DNA of 64,000 nt from Viridibacterium sediminicola (GCF_039631295.1 NZ_JBDIVE010000006.1:1-64000); one strand, 5' to 3'. Positions 7,596 through 17,437 are shown, numbered from the stretch's first letter. Notes: generated by a model from the sequence alone, not told the origin. Made by a program: numbers and translations.

Positions 7596-8333
7596 ATGCC
7601 GCCCATGGCTCCTCCTACGCCGACCTTCAGTCCGTTGTACCAGCAAATCAAGTCGCTGATTTTGCGGGCACTTGAGGCAGGCGAGTGGGCGCCGGGGCAG
7701 ACCATCCCGAGTGAGCAGGAACTGGCCGTGCGTTTCGGCGTCAGTCAGGGGACGGTGCGCAAGGCGATCGATGAGCTGGCGGCAGAGAACATCCTGCTGC
7801 GTCGTCAGGGCAAGGGAACCTTTGTTTCTTCGCATCACGATCCGCGCGCATTATTCCGTTTTCTGCGCCTGGTGCCGTTAAACGGTGGAGCTGCCCAGCC
7901 GGTGAGTGTGCCGCTGGAATGCTGGCGGGCGCGGGCCGGTCAGGAAGCATCGAAGAATCTGCAGGTGGCAATGGGCAGTCCGCTGACCATCATCCGCCGT
8001 CTGCTGAAGTTTGACGTCAAGCCGGTGGTGGTCGACGAGATCTATCTGCCGGGCGAGATGTTCCAGGGGCTGACCCTGGAGGTATTGCAGGATTGGGAAG
8101 GTTCGCTCTACAGCCTGTTCGAGTCCCGTTTCGGTTTGCGCATGATTCGCGCGTCCGAGCGGGTGAGGGCGGTGGCGGCAGAGCGGGCGGTTGCAGAAAT
8201 GCTGGGTGTCGCCGAACACTCGCCGCTGTTGTCGGTCGAGCGCGTGGCGTACACATATGCAGACAAGCCGGTGGAATGGCGACGCGGTCTTTATTCGACG
8301 GCGGATCACTTCTACCTGAACGAGTTGAATTGA
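7596..8333 (+). CDS. GntR-family (HutC/UTRA) transcriptional regulator
   Basis: A 245-residue DNA-binding protein. The winged helix-turn-helix spans about residues 12-80: PLYQQIKSLI, then GQTIPSEQELAVRFGVSQGT and VRKAIDELAAENILLRRQGK. The UTRA effector-binding domain fills the rest (about 95-240), ending with SVERVAYTYADKPVEWRRG, a typical UTRA closing strand. UTRA proteins sense small metabolites. Position between the two arms of the TCA block suggests it regulates sdh/gltA/suc and mdh in response to an organic acid, which is inference. ATG at 7596 or the in-frame ATG at 7605 could be the start. Confidence 0.92.
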   Translation: MPPMAPPTPTFSPLYQQIKSLILRALEAGEWAPGQTIPSEQELAVRFGVSQGTVRKAIDELAAENILLRRQGKGTFVSSHHDPRALFRFLRLVPLNGGAAQPVSVPLECWRARAGQEASKNLQVAMGSPLTIIRRLLKFDVKPVVVDEIYLPGEMFQGLTLEVLQDWEGSLYSLFESRFGLRMIRASERVRAVAAERAVAEMLGVAEHSPLLSVERVAYTYADKPVEWRRGLYSTADHFYLNELN

Positions 8334-8390
8334 TTCTGTAAAGAGTGTGGCGGATATCTCTCCGTCACGTGTTTTCTGGGAGGTGCGGGT

Positions 8391-8780
8391 ATGGCAGAAG
8401 CAAGCAGCAGCAAGCCACGGCCAAAGCATCTGGATCTTGCCAAGATCCGATTGCCGATGCCGGGTATTGTTTCCATTTTGCATCGCATCAGCGGAGCAGG
8501 TTTGTTCCTCTGTTTGCCGTTGCTGGTGTGGTTGTTCGGACTGAGTGTCGGGACACCCGAACAGCTTGAAACCCTGCGTGCCGTACTCGGCAATGTGTTG
8601 GTCAAGCTGATCCTGCTGGGTCTGCTGTGGGCCTTCCTGCATCACTTCTGTGCGGGCATCCGCTTCCTGCTGCTGGACATGCACAAGGGCATCGAGCTGC
8701 CGACCGCACGCCTGACCGCTGGCGTGGTGCTGGCCGTGAGTCTGGGTCTGACCGTCGTGATTGGAGTCTTCACATGGTAA
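8391..8780 (+). CDS. sdhC: Succinate dehydrogenase cytochrome b556 subunit
   Basis: Membrane anchor of complex II that carries heme b and helps form the ubiquinone site. The 129 residues contain the family signature PMPGIVSILHRISGAGLFL and three transmembrane helices, about 29-50, 65-88 and 107-127. HHFCAGIRFLLLD in helix II holds the likely heme-ligand His. GGGAGG lies just before the ATG. The 3' end overlaps sdhD by 7 bases, so the two anchors are translationally coupled. Confidence 0.95.
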   Translation: MAEASSSKPRPKHLDLAKIRLPMPGIVSILHRISGAGLFLCLPLLVWLFGLSVGTPEQLETLRAVLGNVLVKLILLGLLWAFLHHFCAGIRFLLLDMHKGIELPTARLTAGVVLAVSLGLTVVIGVFTW

Positions 8781-9121
8781 AGCGTCTCGTAGTCGGAGCC
8801 CACTACGGCTTCCGCGACTGGCTGCTGCAGCGCCTCAGCGCGGTGGTGATGGCCGTCTATGCGGTGATTCTGGCCGTGCAGATCCTGCTGCTGCCGCAGT
8901 GGGACAATGCCGCTTGGCGTGCGCTGTTCGCTGGCGGCTTCATGCGCTTCATCACCTTCCTGTTCTTCCTGTCGCTGTTTTTCCACGCCTGGATCGGCGT
9001 GCGCGACATCTGGATGGATTACATCAAGTCGATCAGCCTGCGCGTCACGCTGCATGCGATCACCGCTCTCTTGCTCATCGGCTACGCCGGCTGGGCAGCC
9101 CAGATTCTGTGGAGGCTCTAA
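8774..9121 (+). CDS. sdhD: Succinate dehydrogenase hydrophobic membrane anchor subunit
   Basis: Second membrane anchor of complex II, 115 residues starting MVKRLVVGAHYGFRDWLLQR. It has three helices, about 18-38, 52-74 and 88-112. FFHAWIGVRDIWMDYI matches the conserved His/Tyr segment near the quinone site. The ATG at 8774 inside the sdhC tail is chosen because family members begin near here; the frame extends 49 codons upstream without homology. The stop is immediately followed by the sdhA start. Confidence 0.94.
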   Translation: MVKRLVVGAHYGFRDWLLQRLSAVVMAVYAVILAVQILLLPQWDNAAWRALFAGGFMRFITFLFFLSLFFHAWIGVRDIWMDYIKSISLRVTLHAITALLLIGYAGWAAQILWRL

Positions 9122-10894
9122 TTGAAAGTCGCCAAGCGTACGTTTGATGCAGTGATCGTCGGCGCCGGTGGTGCCGGTATGCGCGCTGCGGTGACCCTGG
9201 CGGAGTCCGGTCTGAAGACCGCCGTCATTTCCAAGGTATTCCCGACCCGTTCGCACACCGTTGCGGCGCAGGGCGGTGTGTCGGCCTCGCTGGGTAACTC
9301 CGAGCCTGACCACTGGACCTGGCACATGTACGACACCGTCAAGGGCTCCGACTGGCTCGGTGACCAGGACGCGATCGAGTTCATGTGTAAGCAGGCGCCG
9401 CAAGTGGTGGTCGAGCTCGAACACTACGGCATGCCTTTTGACCGCACGGACGAGGGCAAGATCTACCAGCGCCCCTTCGGCGGCCACATGTCCAACTTCG
9501 GCGAAAAGCCGGTGCGTCGTGCCTGTGCGGCGGCTGACCGTACCGGTCACGCCATGCTGCATGCGCTCTACCAGCGCAATGTGCGTGCGAACACCCAGTT
9601 CTTCGTTGAATGGCTGGCGCTGGACCTGCTGCGTGCGCCGGACGGCCGCGTGCTGGGCGTCATCGCACTGGAAATGGAAACCGGTGAAATCACCGTGTTC
9701 CAGGCCAAGGCGACGCTGTTCGCAACGGGCGGTGCAGGGCGCATCTACTACTCCTCGACCAATGCCTTCATCAACACCGGTGACGGTGTCGGCATGGCGG
9801 CACGCGCCGGCATTCCGCTCGAAGACATGGAGTTCTGGCAATTCCACCCGACCGGCGTGGCCGGCGCGGGCGTGCTGATCACCGAAGGTGTGCGTGGCGA
9901 AGGCGGCATTCTGCGTAATGCTTCCGGCGAGCGCTTCATGGAGCGTTACGCACCGAATGCCAAGGATCTGGCTTCGCGTGACGTGGTCTCGCGCGCCATG
10001 GTCACCGAGATCAACGAAGGTCGCGGTTGCGGCCCGGCGCAGGATCATGTGATGCTCGACATCACCCACCTTGATGCTGATGTGATCAACAAGCGTCTGC
10101 CGGGCATCCGCGAGATCTCGATCCAGTTCGCCGGTGTCGATCCGATCAAGGCGCCGATTCCCGTCGTGCCGACCTGTCACTACCAGATGGGTGGTATTCC
10201 GACCAACTACCACGGTGAAGTCGTCGATTACGGCAACGTCATCCCCGGCTTCTACGCTGCGGGCGAGTGTGCCTGTGCCTCGGTGCACGGTGCCAATCGG
10301 CTGGGCACCAACTCGCTGCTCGACCTGCTGGTGTTCGGCAAGAGCTCGGGCGAGTCGATGGTGGACTTCATCCGCAAGGAACCGGCAGCGCTGCCGGAGA
10401 TCCCGCAGGGCGAAATCGACAAGGCGCTGGCACGTGTCAATCGCGTGAACACCCAGACCGGTGGTGCCGATGTGGCGCAGACCCGCCTGGCCATGCAGCG
10501 CACGATGCAGAACCACGCCGGCGTGTTCCGCTTCAAGGACATGCTGCAGCAAGGCGTCGACAAGATCCTCGATATCGAAAAGCAGGTTCAGCAGACCGAG
10601 ATCAAGGACAAGTCGCAAGTCTGGAACACCGCGCGTATCGAAGCGCTGGAACTGGAAAACCTCATCGAAGTCGCCAAGGCCACCATGCTCTCGGCCAATG
10701 CCCGCACCGAGTCGCGTGGCGCCCACGTGCGTGACGATGCACCGGATACACCGGAACATCCGAACGGCCGCGATGACCAGAACTGGCTCAAGCACTCGCT
10801 GTGGTATCGCGATGGCAACCGCCTCGAATACAAGCCGGTCAACCTTAATCCGCTGACTGTCCAAAGCGTTGCGCTGAAGACGCGCGCGTACTGA
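9122..10894 (+). CDS. sdhA: Succinate dehydrogenase flavoprotein subunit
   Basis: Catalytic subunit that oxidises succinate to fumarate and passes electrons via covalently bound FAD to SdhB. The 590 residues begin with the FAD Rossmann motif AVIVGAGGAGMRAA. FPTRSHTVAAQGG holds the His to which FAD is attached. HPTGVAGAGVLITEGVRGEG and the fumarate-reductase-type active-site arginine region follow, and GANRLGTNSLLDLLVFG closes the FAD domain. The start is TTG at 9122, directly after the sdhD TAA, with GTGGAGG 6-7 bases before it. No ATG fits the family N-terminus. Confidence 0.97.
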   Translation: MKVAKRTFDAVIVGAGGAGMRAAVTLAESGLKTAVISKVFPTRSHTVAAQGGVSASLGNSEPDHWTWHMYDTVKGSDWLGDQDAIEFMCKQAPQVVVELEHYGMPFDRTDEGKIYQRPFGGHMSNFGEKPVRRACAAADRTGHAMLHALYQRNVRANTQFFVEWLALDLLRAPDGRVLGVIALEMETGEITVFQAKATLFATGGAGRIYYSSTNAFINTGDGVGMAARAGIPLEDMEFWQFHPTGVAGAGVLITEGVRGEGGILRNASGERFMERYAPNAKDLASRDVVSRAMVTEINEGRGCGPAQDHVMLDITHLDADVINKRLPGIREISIQFAGVDPIKAPIPVVPTCHYQMGGIPTNYHGEVVDYGNVIPGFYAAGECACASVHGANRLGTNSLLDLLVFGKSSGESMVDFIRKEPAALPEIPQGEIDKALARVNRVNTQTGGADVAQTRLAMQRTMQNHAGVFRFKDMLQQGVDKILDIEKQVQQTEIKDKSQVWNTARIEALELENLIEVAKATMLSANARTESRGAHVRDDAPDTPEHPNGRDDQNWLKHSLWYRDGNRLEYKPVNLNPLTVQSVALKTRAY

Positions 10895-10912
10895 TCCCCG
10901 GAGCTGAACCAG

Positions 10913-11635
10913 ATGGCAACTACCTCAATTGCGCGCACCGTTCAATTCAAGATCTATCGCTACGATCCGGACAAAGACGCTGCGCCTTACCTGCAGGACA
11001 TCACGGTCGATCTCGATCCGTCCGACCGCAAGCTGCTCGATGCACTGACCAAGCTCAAGGGCAAGGATGACTCGCTGTCATTCCGCCGCTCCTGCCGCGA
11101 AGGCGTCTGTGGCTCGGATGCCATGAACATCAACGGCAAGAACGGTCTGGCCTGCCTGACCGACATCGACAGCCTGGCGCAGCCGATCACGCTGCGCCCG
11201 CTGCCGGGCCTGCCGGTGATTCGTGACCTGATCGTCGACATGACGCAGTTCTTCAAGCAATACCACTCGATCAAGCCCTACGTGGTCAACAACACGCCGG
11301 TGCCTGAACGCGAGCGCCTGCAGACGCCGGAACAACGTGAAGAGCTCAATGGTCTTTACGAATGCATCCTCTGCGCCTGCTGCTCGACGAGCTGCCCCAG
11401 CTTCTGGTGGAACCCCGACAAGTTCGTCGGTCCGGCCGGCCTGCTGGCGGCTTATCGTTTCATCGCCGACACGCGCGACGAGGAAACCAATGAGCGTCTG
11501 GACAATCTTGAAGATCCGTACCGTCTGTTCCGCTGCCACACCATCATGAACTGCGTGGATGTGTGTCCCAAGCATCTGAACCCGACCAAGGCGATCGGCA
11601 AGATCAAGGAACTCATGCTGTCGAGGGCTGTTTAA
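10913..11635 (+). CDS. sdhB: Succinate dehydrogenase iron-sulfur subunit
   Basis: Carries electrons from FAD to quinone through three clusters. The 240 residues show the [2Fe-2S] ligands CREGVCGSDAMNINGKNGLAC-type spacing (seen as CREGVCGSDAM and NGLAC). CILCACCSTSCPSFWWN supplies [4Fe-4S] ligands, and CHTIMNCVDVCPKHLNP supplies the [3Fe-4S] and remaining ligands. It lies 18 bases after sdhA and 3 bases before sdhE in one operon. Confidence 0.97.
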   Translation: MATTSIARTVQFKIYRYDPDKDAAPYLQDITVDLDPSDRKLLDALTKLKGKDDSLSFRRSCREGVCGSDAMNINGKNGLACLTDIDSLAQPITLRPLPGLPVIRDLIVDMTQFFKQYHSIKPYVVNNTPVPERERLQTPEQREELNGLYECILCACCSTSCPSFWWNPDKFVGPAGLLAAYRFIADTRDEETNERLDNLEDPYRLFRCHTIMNCVDVCPKHLNPTKAIGKIKELMLSRAV

Positions 11636-11638
11636 GCC

Positions 11639-11899
11639 ATGCATGATCTGCGTGAAAAAGTGAAGTGGCGCGCGCGCCGGGGCCTGCTCGAGCTGGACCT
11701 GTTTTTCACGCGTTTCATTCGTGAAGATCTGGAAACCCTGACTCACTCACAACTAGAAGATTTGCTGGATTTGCTCGTCTGTGATGACCACGAACTGTGG
11801 GCCATGCTCAACGGCAACCAGGCATGCGAAGTCGAGCGCTGGAAAACGATGGTGACGCTGCTGAAGAGCCGTGCACCGACTGTTGCTGGCAGTGTGTAA
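11639..11899 (+). CDS. sdhE: FAD assembly factor SdhE
   Basis: An 86-residue protein that promotes covalent attachment of FAD to SdhA. The defining RGxxE motif is present as RRGLLELD near residues 18-25, followed by the small helical bundle (FFTRFIREDLETLTHSQLED and LLVCDDHELWAMLNG). Its position between sdhB and gltA is common in betaproteobacteria and matches its role with SdhA. Confidence 0.95.
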   Translation: MHDLREKVKWRARRGLLELDLFFTRFIREDLETLTHSQLEDLLDLLVCDDHELWAMLNGNQACEVERWKTMVTLLKSRAPTVAGSV

Positions 11900-11923
11900 A
11901 TCTGTTTTAAGGGAAGGAAAACC

Positions 11924-13225
11924 ATGACGACCCCCCGTAATGCCACGCTGACCCTGGACGGTCAGTCCTATGACTTTCCGGTCCTGACCGGCTCTGTTGG
12001 TCCCGATGTCATCGACATCCGTTCGCTGTACGCCAAGTCCGGCGCTTTCACCTTCGACCCCGGCTTCATGTCGACCGCATCGTGCAAGTCCGAAATCACC
12101 TACATCGATGGTGACAAGGGCGAGCTGATGTATCGTGGCTTCCCGATCCAGGATCTGGCGCAGAACTGCAACTTCCTCGAAACCTGTTTCCTGCTCAAGA
12201 ACGGCGAACTGCCGACCAAGTCCGAGTACGACGATTTCGAGAAGACCGTGCGTTCGCACACCATGGTGCATGAGCAGCTGACGCGCCTGTATCAAGGCTT
12301 CCGTCGCGACGCGCACCCGATGGCGATTCTCGTCGGTGTGGTCGGTGCTCTGTCGGCTTACTACCAGGATTCGCTCGACATCTCCAACGCCGAGCACCGC
12401 AATGTTGCCGCGATCCGCCTGATCGCCAAGATGCCGACCATCGTCGCCATGGCCTACAAGTACACCGTCGGCCAGCCCTTCATGTTCCCGCGCAACGATC
12501 TGGGTTACGCCGAGAACTTCCTGCACATGATGTTCGCGACGCCCTGCGAAGAGTACAAGCCGAACCCGGTGCTGGCGCGCGCCCTTGACCGCATCCTGAT
12601 CCTGCACGCTGACCACGAACAGAATGCTTCGACCTCGACGGTGCGTCTGTCGGGCTCCTCGGGTGCCAATCCCTTCGCCTGTATCGCTGCCGGTATCGCC
12701 TGCCTGTGGGGCCCGGCGCACGGTGGTGCCAACGAAGCCTGCCTGGAAATGCTCAACGACATCCAGAACCAGGGCGGCGTGGCCAAGATCGGCGAGTTCA
12801 TCGCCAAGGTCAAGGACAAGAGCTCGGGCGTCAAACTGATGGGCTTCGGTCACCGCGTCTACAAGAACTTCGATCCGCGCGCCACGCTGATGCGTGAAAC
12901 CTGCCACGAAGTGCTTGGCGAGCTGGGCCTGCATGACGACCCGCTGTTCAAGCTGGCCATGGAGCTGGAAAAGATTGCGCTGGAAGACGAGTACTTCGTG
13001 TCGCGCAAGCTCTACCCGAACGTCGATTTCTACTCGGGCATCGTGCAAAAGGCGATGGGCATTCCGGTGCCGCTGTTCACCGGCATCTTCGCGCTGGCTC
13101 GCACCATCGGCTGGATCGCGCAATGGAACGAAATGATTGCCGATCCGGAACAAAAGATCGGTCGTCCGCGTCAGCTGTACACGGGCTCGCCGGCTCGCAG
13201 CGTTGTGCCGATGTCGCTGCGCTGA
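11924..13225 (+). CDS. gltA: Citrate synthase (type II, hexameric)
   Basis: Condenses acetyl-CoA with oxaloacetate at the entry of the TCA cycle. The 433 residues match the Gram-negative NADH-sensitive type in length. Catalytic histidines are visible at about 266 (GPAHGGANEACLEML) and 310 (GFGHRVYKNFDPRA), and the catalytic Asp follows in YPNVDFYSGI. The N-terminal strand segment (DGQSYDFPVLTGSVGPDVID) is typical of the allosteric type. GGAAGG precedes the ATG. Confidence 0.97.
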   Translation: MTTPRNATLTLDGQSYDFPVLTGSVGPDVIDIRSLYAKSGAFTFDPGFMSTASCKSEITYIDGDKGELMYRGFPIQDLAQNCNFLETCFLLKNGELPTKSEYDDFEKTVRSHTMVHEQLTRLYQGFRRDAHPMAILVGVVGALSAYYQDSLDISNAEHRNVAAIRLIAKMPTIVAMAYKYTVGQPFMFPRNDLGYAENFLHMMFATPCEEYKPNPVLARALDRILILHADHEQNASTSTVRLSGSSGANPFACIAAGIACLWGPAHGGANEACLEMLNDIQNQGGVAKIGEFIAKVKDKSSGVKLMGFGHRVYKNFDPRATLMRETCHEVLGELGLHDDPLFKLAMELEKIALEDEYFVSRKLYPNVDFYSGIVQKAMGIPVPLFTGIFALARTIGWIAQWNEMIADPEQKIGRPRQLYTGSPARSVVPMSLR

Positions 13226-13296
13226 GTATTTGCAAGGGGCAGCGCCCGGCGCGTTGCCCCCACCCTGATCACACCCGAAAATACAGGTGATCCACA

Positions 13297-16131
13297 ATGA
13301 TGAAAGAATTCCTCACCAACTCCTACCTGTTCGGCAGCAATGCGCCGTTCGTGGAGGAGCTCTATGAAACCTATCTGCAGAATCCGGCCGGTGTGCCGGA
13401 ACAGTGGCGCGATTATTTCGATCAGCTGCAGAACATGCCGGGTGGTGGTCGGGATGTAGCCCATGCGCCAGTCATCGCGTCTTTCGCGCAGCTGGCCAAG
13501 CAGAACAAGTTTGCCGCCAACACCAATGGTGTGGCGGACAAGCGCCAGATCGGCGTGCTGCAGATGATCAACGCCTACCGTTTCCTCGGTAACCGTTGGG
13601 CGCAGATCGATCCGCTCAAGCGTCAGGAGCGTCCGCCGATTGCCGAGCTGGAGCCTTCGCACTACGGCTTTACCGAAGCTGATCTGTCGGCGCCGTTCGC
13701 CATCGGTTCCTTCCAGTTCCAGCAGAATCCGCAAGCCTCGCTGCGCGAGATTCTCGAAGCGCTGCGTCAAACCTACTGCAGCTCGATCGGCGCCGAGTAC
13801 ATGTACATCGCCGATATCGCCCAGAAGCGCTGGCTGCAAGCCCGCCTGGAGCCGATCCGCTCGACGCCCAGCTTTGCGCCGGAGCAGAAGAAGCGCATCC
13901 TCGAACGCCTGACGGCTGCCGAGACGCTCGAAAAATACCTGCACACGCGTTATGTCGGCCAGAAGCGTTTCTCGCTCGAAGGCGGCGAATCGGCGATCGT
14001 GGCGATGGACACCTTCATCAACACGGCAGGCTCCCTGGGCGTGCAGGAAATCGTCATCGGCATGGCCCACCGTGGTCGTCTGAACGTGCTGGTGAACACC
14101 CTGGGCAAGAGCCCCTCGACGCTGTTCTCGGAATTCGAAGGCAAGGCTGCCTCCGATCTGTCGGCCGGCGACGTGAAGTACCACATGGGCTTCTCCAGCG
14201 ATGTGAATACCGCTGGCGGTCCGGTGCACCTGACCCTGGCCTTCAACCCCTCGCACCTTGAGATCGTCAATCCGGTGGTGCTCGGTTCGGTCTATGCGCG
14301 CCAGAAGCGCCGCAACCAGGCCAAGGAACAAGTGCTGCCGGTGCTGATCCACGGTGACGCTGCGGTTGCCGGTCAAGGTATCAACCAGGAAATCCTCAAC
14401 TTCAGCCAGACCCGTGGTTACGGTACGGGCGGCGCGGTGCATATCGTCATCAATAATCAGATCGGTTTCACGACCTCTGATCCGCGCGATGCACGTTCCT
14501 CGATCTATTGCACGGACATCTTCAAGATGGCCGAAGCGCCGATCCTCCACGTCAATGGTGATGATCCGGAAGCGGTCGCGCTGGCTTGCCAGATCGCCAT
14601 CGAGTTCCGCCAGACCTTCAAGAAGGACGTTGTCATCGACTTGCTGTGCTACCGCAAGCTCGGTCACAACGAGGCCGACGAGCCGATGGTCACCCAGCCG
14701 CTGATGTACAAGCGCATTGCCCAGCATCCGGGTACGCGCAAGCTGTATGCCGACCGCCTGGTTGCTCAAGGCGTGCTGGAGAGCGGCGAGCCGGACGAAA
14801 TCATCGCCCAGTACCGTGCTGCGCTGGACCGTGGCGAACTGCTCTACAACCCGGCGCTGTCCGGCCACACGCGCAAGTACGCGCAGGACTGGACGCTGTA
14901 CGCCAAGAAGCCCTACACCGATGTCGCCGACACGCGCGTGCCGCTGGCTGAACTCAAGCGCCTGGCAGGCCGCCTGACCGAGCTGCCGTCCGGCTTCACG
15001 CTGCACCCCACGGTGAGCCGCGTGATCGACGCACGCCGCGCGATGGGCCAGGGTGAGCGTCCGCTGGACTGGGGGATGGGCGAGAACCTCGCTTACGCCT
15101 CGCTGGTGGCACAAGGTTATGGCGTTCGCGTATCGGGTCAGGACTGCGGTCGCGGCACCTTCGTGCATCGTCATGCCGTGCTGCACGATCAGAACCGCGA
15201 GAAGTGGGACGCAGGCTCCTACGTGCCGCTGCAAAACGTGCAGGAAGGCCAGGCGCCCTTCGTCGTCATCGACTCCGTGCTGTCTGAAGCCGGTGTGCTC
15301 GGCTTCGAATTCGGTTACGCCACGGCGGAACCGAACGAACTGGTTGTCTGGGAAGCGCAGTTCGGCGACTTCGGTAATGGTGCGCAGGTCGTCATCGACC
15401 AGTTCATCAGCTCCGGTGAAGCCAAGTGGGGCCGCCTCGCCGGCATCACCATGCTGCTGCCGCACGGCTATGAAGGTCAGGGTCCGGAACACTCTTCGGC
15501 ACGTCTGGAGCGCTACATGCAGCTCTCGGCCGAGAACAACTGGCAAGTCTGCGTGCCCTCCACGCCGGCACAGATCTTCCACCTGCTGCGTCGCCAGATG
15601 GTTCGCTCCCTGCGCAAGCCGCTGGTGGTGATGACGCCGAAGTCCCTGCTGCGTCACAAGGATGCCGTGTCCTCGCTCGACGAGCTGGCCAATGGCAGCT
15701 TCCAGACCGTCATCGGCGATGTCGAGAAGCTCGATGCCAAGAAGGTCAAGCGCATCATCCTGTGCAGCGGCAAGGTCTATTACGAGCTGGCTGCCGAGCG
15801 CGCTGCCAAGGGCATCAAGGACGTGGCGATTATCCGTATTGAGCAACTCTATCCCTTCCCGGATGATGTGTTCACAGCCGAGCTGGCCAAGTATCCGCAG
15901 GCCAAGGAAATCGTGTGGTGCCAGGAAGAGCCGGAGAATCAGGGCAGCTGGTATTTCTTCGCATCGCGTCAGCTGTTGTCGCGCTCGCTGCCCAAGGGCC
16001 ACGCGCTGCATCTCGTCAGTCGTCCGGCCGCTGCATCGCCGGCCGTCGGTTACTACGCCAAACACAACGCACAGCAGAAGGAAGTGGTCGAAGGTGCGTT
16101 CGGTCCGCTGGGTCAGAGCGTTGCTCAGTGA
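13297..16131 (+). CDS. sucA: 2-oxoglutarate dehydrogenase E1 component
   Basis: Thiamine-diphosphate enzyme that decarboxylates 2-oxoglutarate and transfers the succinyl group to the lipoyl arm of SucB. The 944 residues open with the short E1o peripheral segment (FLTNSYLFGSNAPFVEELYE) that docks on E2. IGMAHRGRLNVLVNTLGK and YHMGFSSDV carry substrate- and cofactor-binding His residues. GDAAVAGQGINQEILNFSQ with NNQIGFTTSDPRDARSS is the ThDP/Mg2+ fold. The transketolase-like C-terminal half includes SGQDCGRGTFVHRHAVLHDQ. Two ATGs are adjacent at 13297 and 13300. The gene lies 71 bases after gltA. Confidence 0.97.
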   Translation: MMKEFLTNSYLFGSNAPFVEELYETYLQNPAGVPEQWRDYFDQLQNMPGGGRDVAHAPVIASFAQLAKQNKFAANTNGVADKRQIGVLQMINAYRFLGNRWAQIDPLKRQERPPIAELEPSHYGFTEADLSAPFAIGSFQFQQNPQASLREILEALRQTYCSSIGAEYMYIADIAQKRWLQARLEPIRSTPSFAPEQKKRILERLTAAETLEKYLHTRYVGQKRFSLEGGESAIVAMDTFINTAGSLGVQEIVIGMAHRGRLNVLVNTLGKSPSTLFSEFEGKAASDLSAGDVKYHMGFSSDVNTAGGPVHLTLAFNPSHLEIVNPVVLGSVYARQKRRNQAKEQVLPVLIHGDAAVAGQGINQEILNFSQTRGYGTGGAVHIVINNQIGFTTSDPRDARSSIYCTDIFKMAEAPILHVNGDDPEAVALACQIAIEFRQTFKKDVVIDLLCYRKLGHNEADEPMVTQPLMYKRIAQHPGTRKLYADRLVAQGVLESGEPDEIIAQYRAALDRGELLYNPALSGHTRKYAQDWTLYAKKPYTDVADTRVPLAELKRLAGRLTELPSGFTLHPTVSRVIDARRAMGQGERPLDWGMGENLAYASLVAQGYGVRVSGQDCGRGTFVHRHAVLHDQNREKWDAGSYVPLQNVQEGQAPFVVIDSVLSEAGVLGFEFGYATAEPNELVVWEAQFGDFGNGAQVVIDQFISSGEAKWGRLAGITMLLPHGYEGQGPEHSSARLERYMQLSAENNWQVCVPSTPAQIFHLLRRQMVRSLRKPLVVMTPKSLLRHKDAVSSLDELANGSFQTVIGDVEKLDAKKVKRIILCSGKVYYELAAERAAKGIKDVAIIRIEQLYPFPDDVFTAELAKYPQAKEIVWCQEEPENQGSWYFFASRQLLSRSLPKGHALHLVSRPAAASPAVGYYAKHNAQQKEVVEGAFGPLGQSVAQ

Positions 16132-16168
16132 CCCGCACACGCACAGACACACTTAAGGAAAAATCGAA

Positions 16169-17434
16169 ATGATTATTGAAGTCAAAGTTCCGCAGCTCTC
16201 CGAATCCGTCTCGGAAGCCACGCTGGTCAGCTGGCATGCCAAGGAAGGTCAGGCCGTCAAGCGTGACCAGAACCTCATCGACATCGAGACCGACAAGGTC
16301 GTGCTCGAAACCCCGGCGCCGGCCGATGGCGTGCTGGTCAAGATCATCATGGGTAACGGCAGCACCGTCACCAGTGGCGATCTGCTGGCACACATCGATA
16401 CCGAAGCCGCTGCAGGTACCAGCGCACCCTCTGCTTCCGCCGCACCGGCCTCGCCGGCGCCCAGCGCTGCACCGGCGCCTGCCGCCGTGAGCAATGCTTC
16501 GGGCACCGGCCCGGCGGCGCGCAAGATTCTCGCCGAGAAGGGCGTTGATGCCGCCAGCATCGCAGGTAGCGGCCCGAATGGTCGCGTCACCAAGGCGGAT
16601 GCTCTGGCCGCCGGCAAGCCGGCTGCGCCGGGCAGCAGCGCCACGGTGTCCTCAGTGGTGCCGGTGGTTGTCGGTGCCGGTCAGCCGCTGCCGCAGCCGC
16701 CCGCACCGGTCTCGGCCGAAGCCGTGCTGGCCGACCGCCCCGAGCAGCGCGTGCCGATGAGCCGCCTGCGTGCGCGTATCGCCGAGCGTCTGCTGCAGTC
16801 GCAAGCGACCAATGCCATCCTGACCACGTTCAACGAAGTGAACATGGCGCCGGTGATGGAAATGCGCAAGAAGTACCAGGACAAGTTCGAGAAAGAACAC
16901 GGCATCAAGCTCGGTTTCATGTCCTTCTTCGTCAAGGCCGCAGTCGCCGCGCTGAAGAAGTACCCGATCCTCAATGCATCGGTTGATGGCAATGACATCA
17001 TCTACCACGGCTACATCGACATCGGTATCGCGGTCGGTTCGCCGCGTGGTCTGGTGGTGCCGATCCTGCGCAATGCTGACCAGATGAGCATTGCCGACAT
17101 CGAGAAGAAGATTGCCGAGTTCGGCGCCAAGGCCAAGGACGGCAAGCTGTCGATCGAAGAGCTCACCGGCGGTACCTTCTCGATCTCCAACGGTGGTGTG
17201 TTCGGTTCGATGCTGTCGACGCCGATCATCAACCCGCCGCAAGCCGCGATTCTCGGCGTGCATGCCACCAAGGACCGCGCCGTGGTTGAAAACGGTCAAG
17301 TCGTCGTGCGCCCGATCAACTATCTGGCCATGTCTTACGACCACCGCATCATCGACGGTCGCGAGGCCGTGCTGGGTCTGGTGACGATGAAGGAAGCGCT
17401 GGAAGATCCGGCTCGCCTGCTGTTGGAAATCTGA
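16169..17434 (+). CDS. sucB: Dihydrolipoyllysine succinyltransferase, E2 of 2-oxoglutarate dehydrogenase
   Basis: Core subunit that passes the succinyl group from E1 to CoA. Domains in the 421 residues are: a lipoyl domain 1-76 with the lipoylated Lys43 in IETDKVVLE; a long Ala/Pro linker; a peripheral-subunit-binding domain about 108-145 (GPAARKILAEKGVDAASIAG); a second linker; and the catalytic domain from about 190, ending with the active-site MSYDHRIIDGREAV. One lipoyl domain is usual for this enzyme. The gene follows sucA by 37 bases. A palindromic element separates it from lpd. Confidence 0.97.
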   Translation: MIIEVKVPQLSESVSEATLVSWHAKEGQAVKRDQNLIDIETDKVVLETPAPADGVLVKIIMGNGSTVTSGDLLAHIDTEAAAGTSAPSASAAPASPAPSAAPAPAAVSNASGTGPAARKILAEKGVDAASIAGSGPNGRVTKADALAAGKPAAPGSSATVSSVVPVVVGAGQPLPQPPAPVSAEAVLADRPEQRVPMSRLRARIAERLLQSQATNAILTTFNEVNMAPVMEMRKKYQDKFEKEHGIKLGFMSFFVKAAVAALKKYPILNASVDGNDIIYHGYIDIGIAVGSPRGLVVPILRNADQMSIADIEKKIAEFGAKAKDGKLSIEELTGGTFSISNGGVFGSMLSTPIINPPQAAILGVHATKDRAVVENGQVVVRPINYLAMSYDHRIIDGREAVLGLVTMKEALEDPARLLLEI

Positions 17435-17437
17435 TTG

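Noticed and set aside
8642..10864. Minus-strand open frame of about 740 codons over sdhD and sdhA
   Set aside because: It is antisense to proven sdh genes and has no recognisable domain.
13171..16152. Long minus-strand open frame of about 990 codons
   Set aside because: It mirrors sucA and shows only low-complexity, Arg/His/Leu-rich composition typical of antisense shadows.
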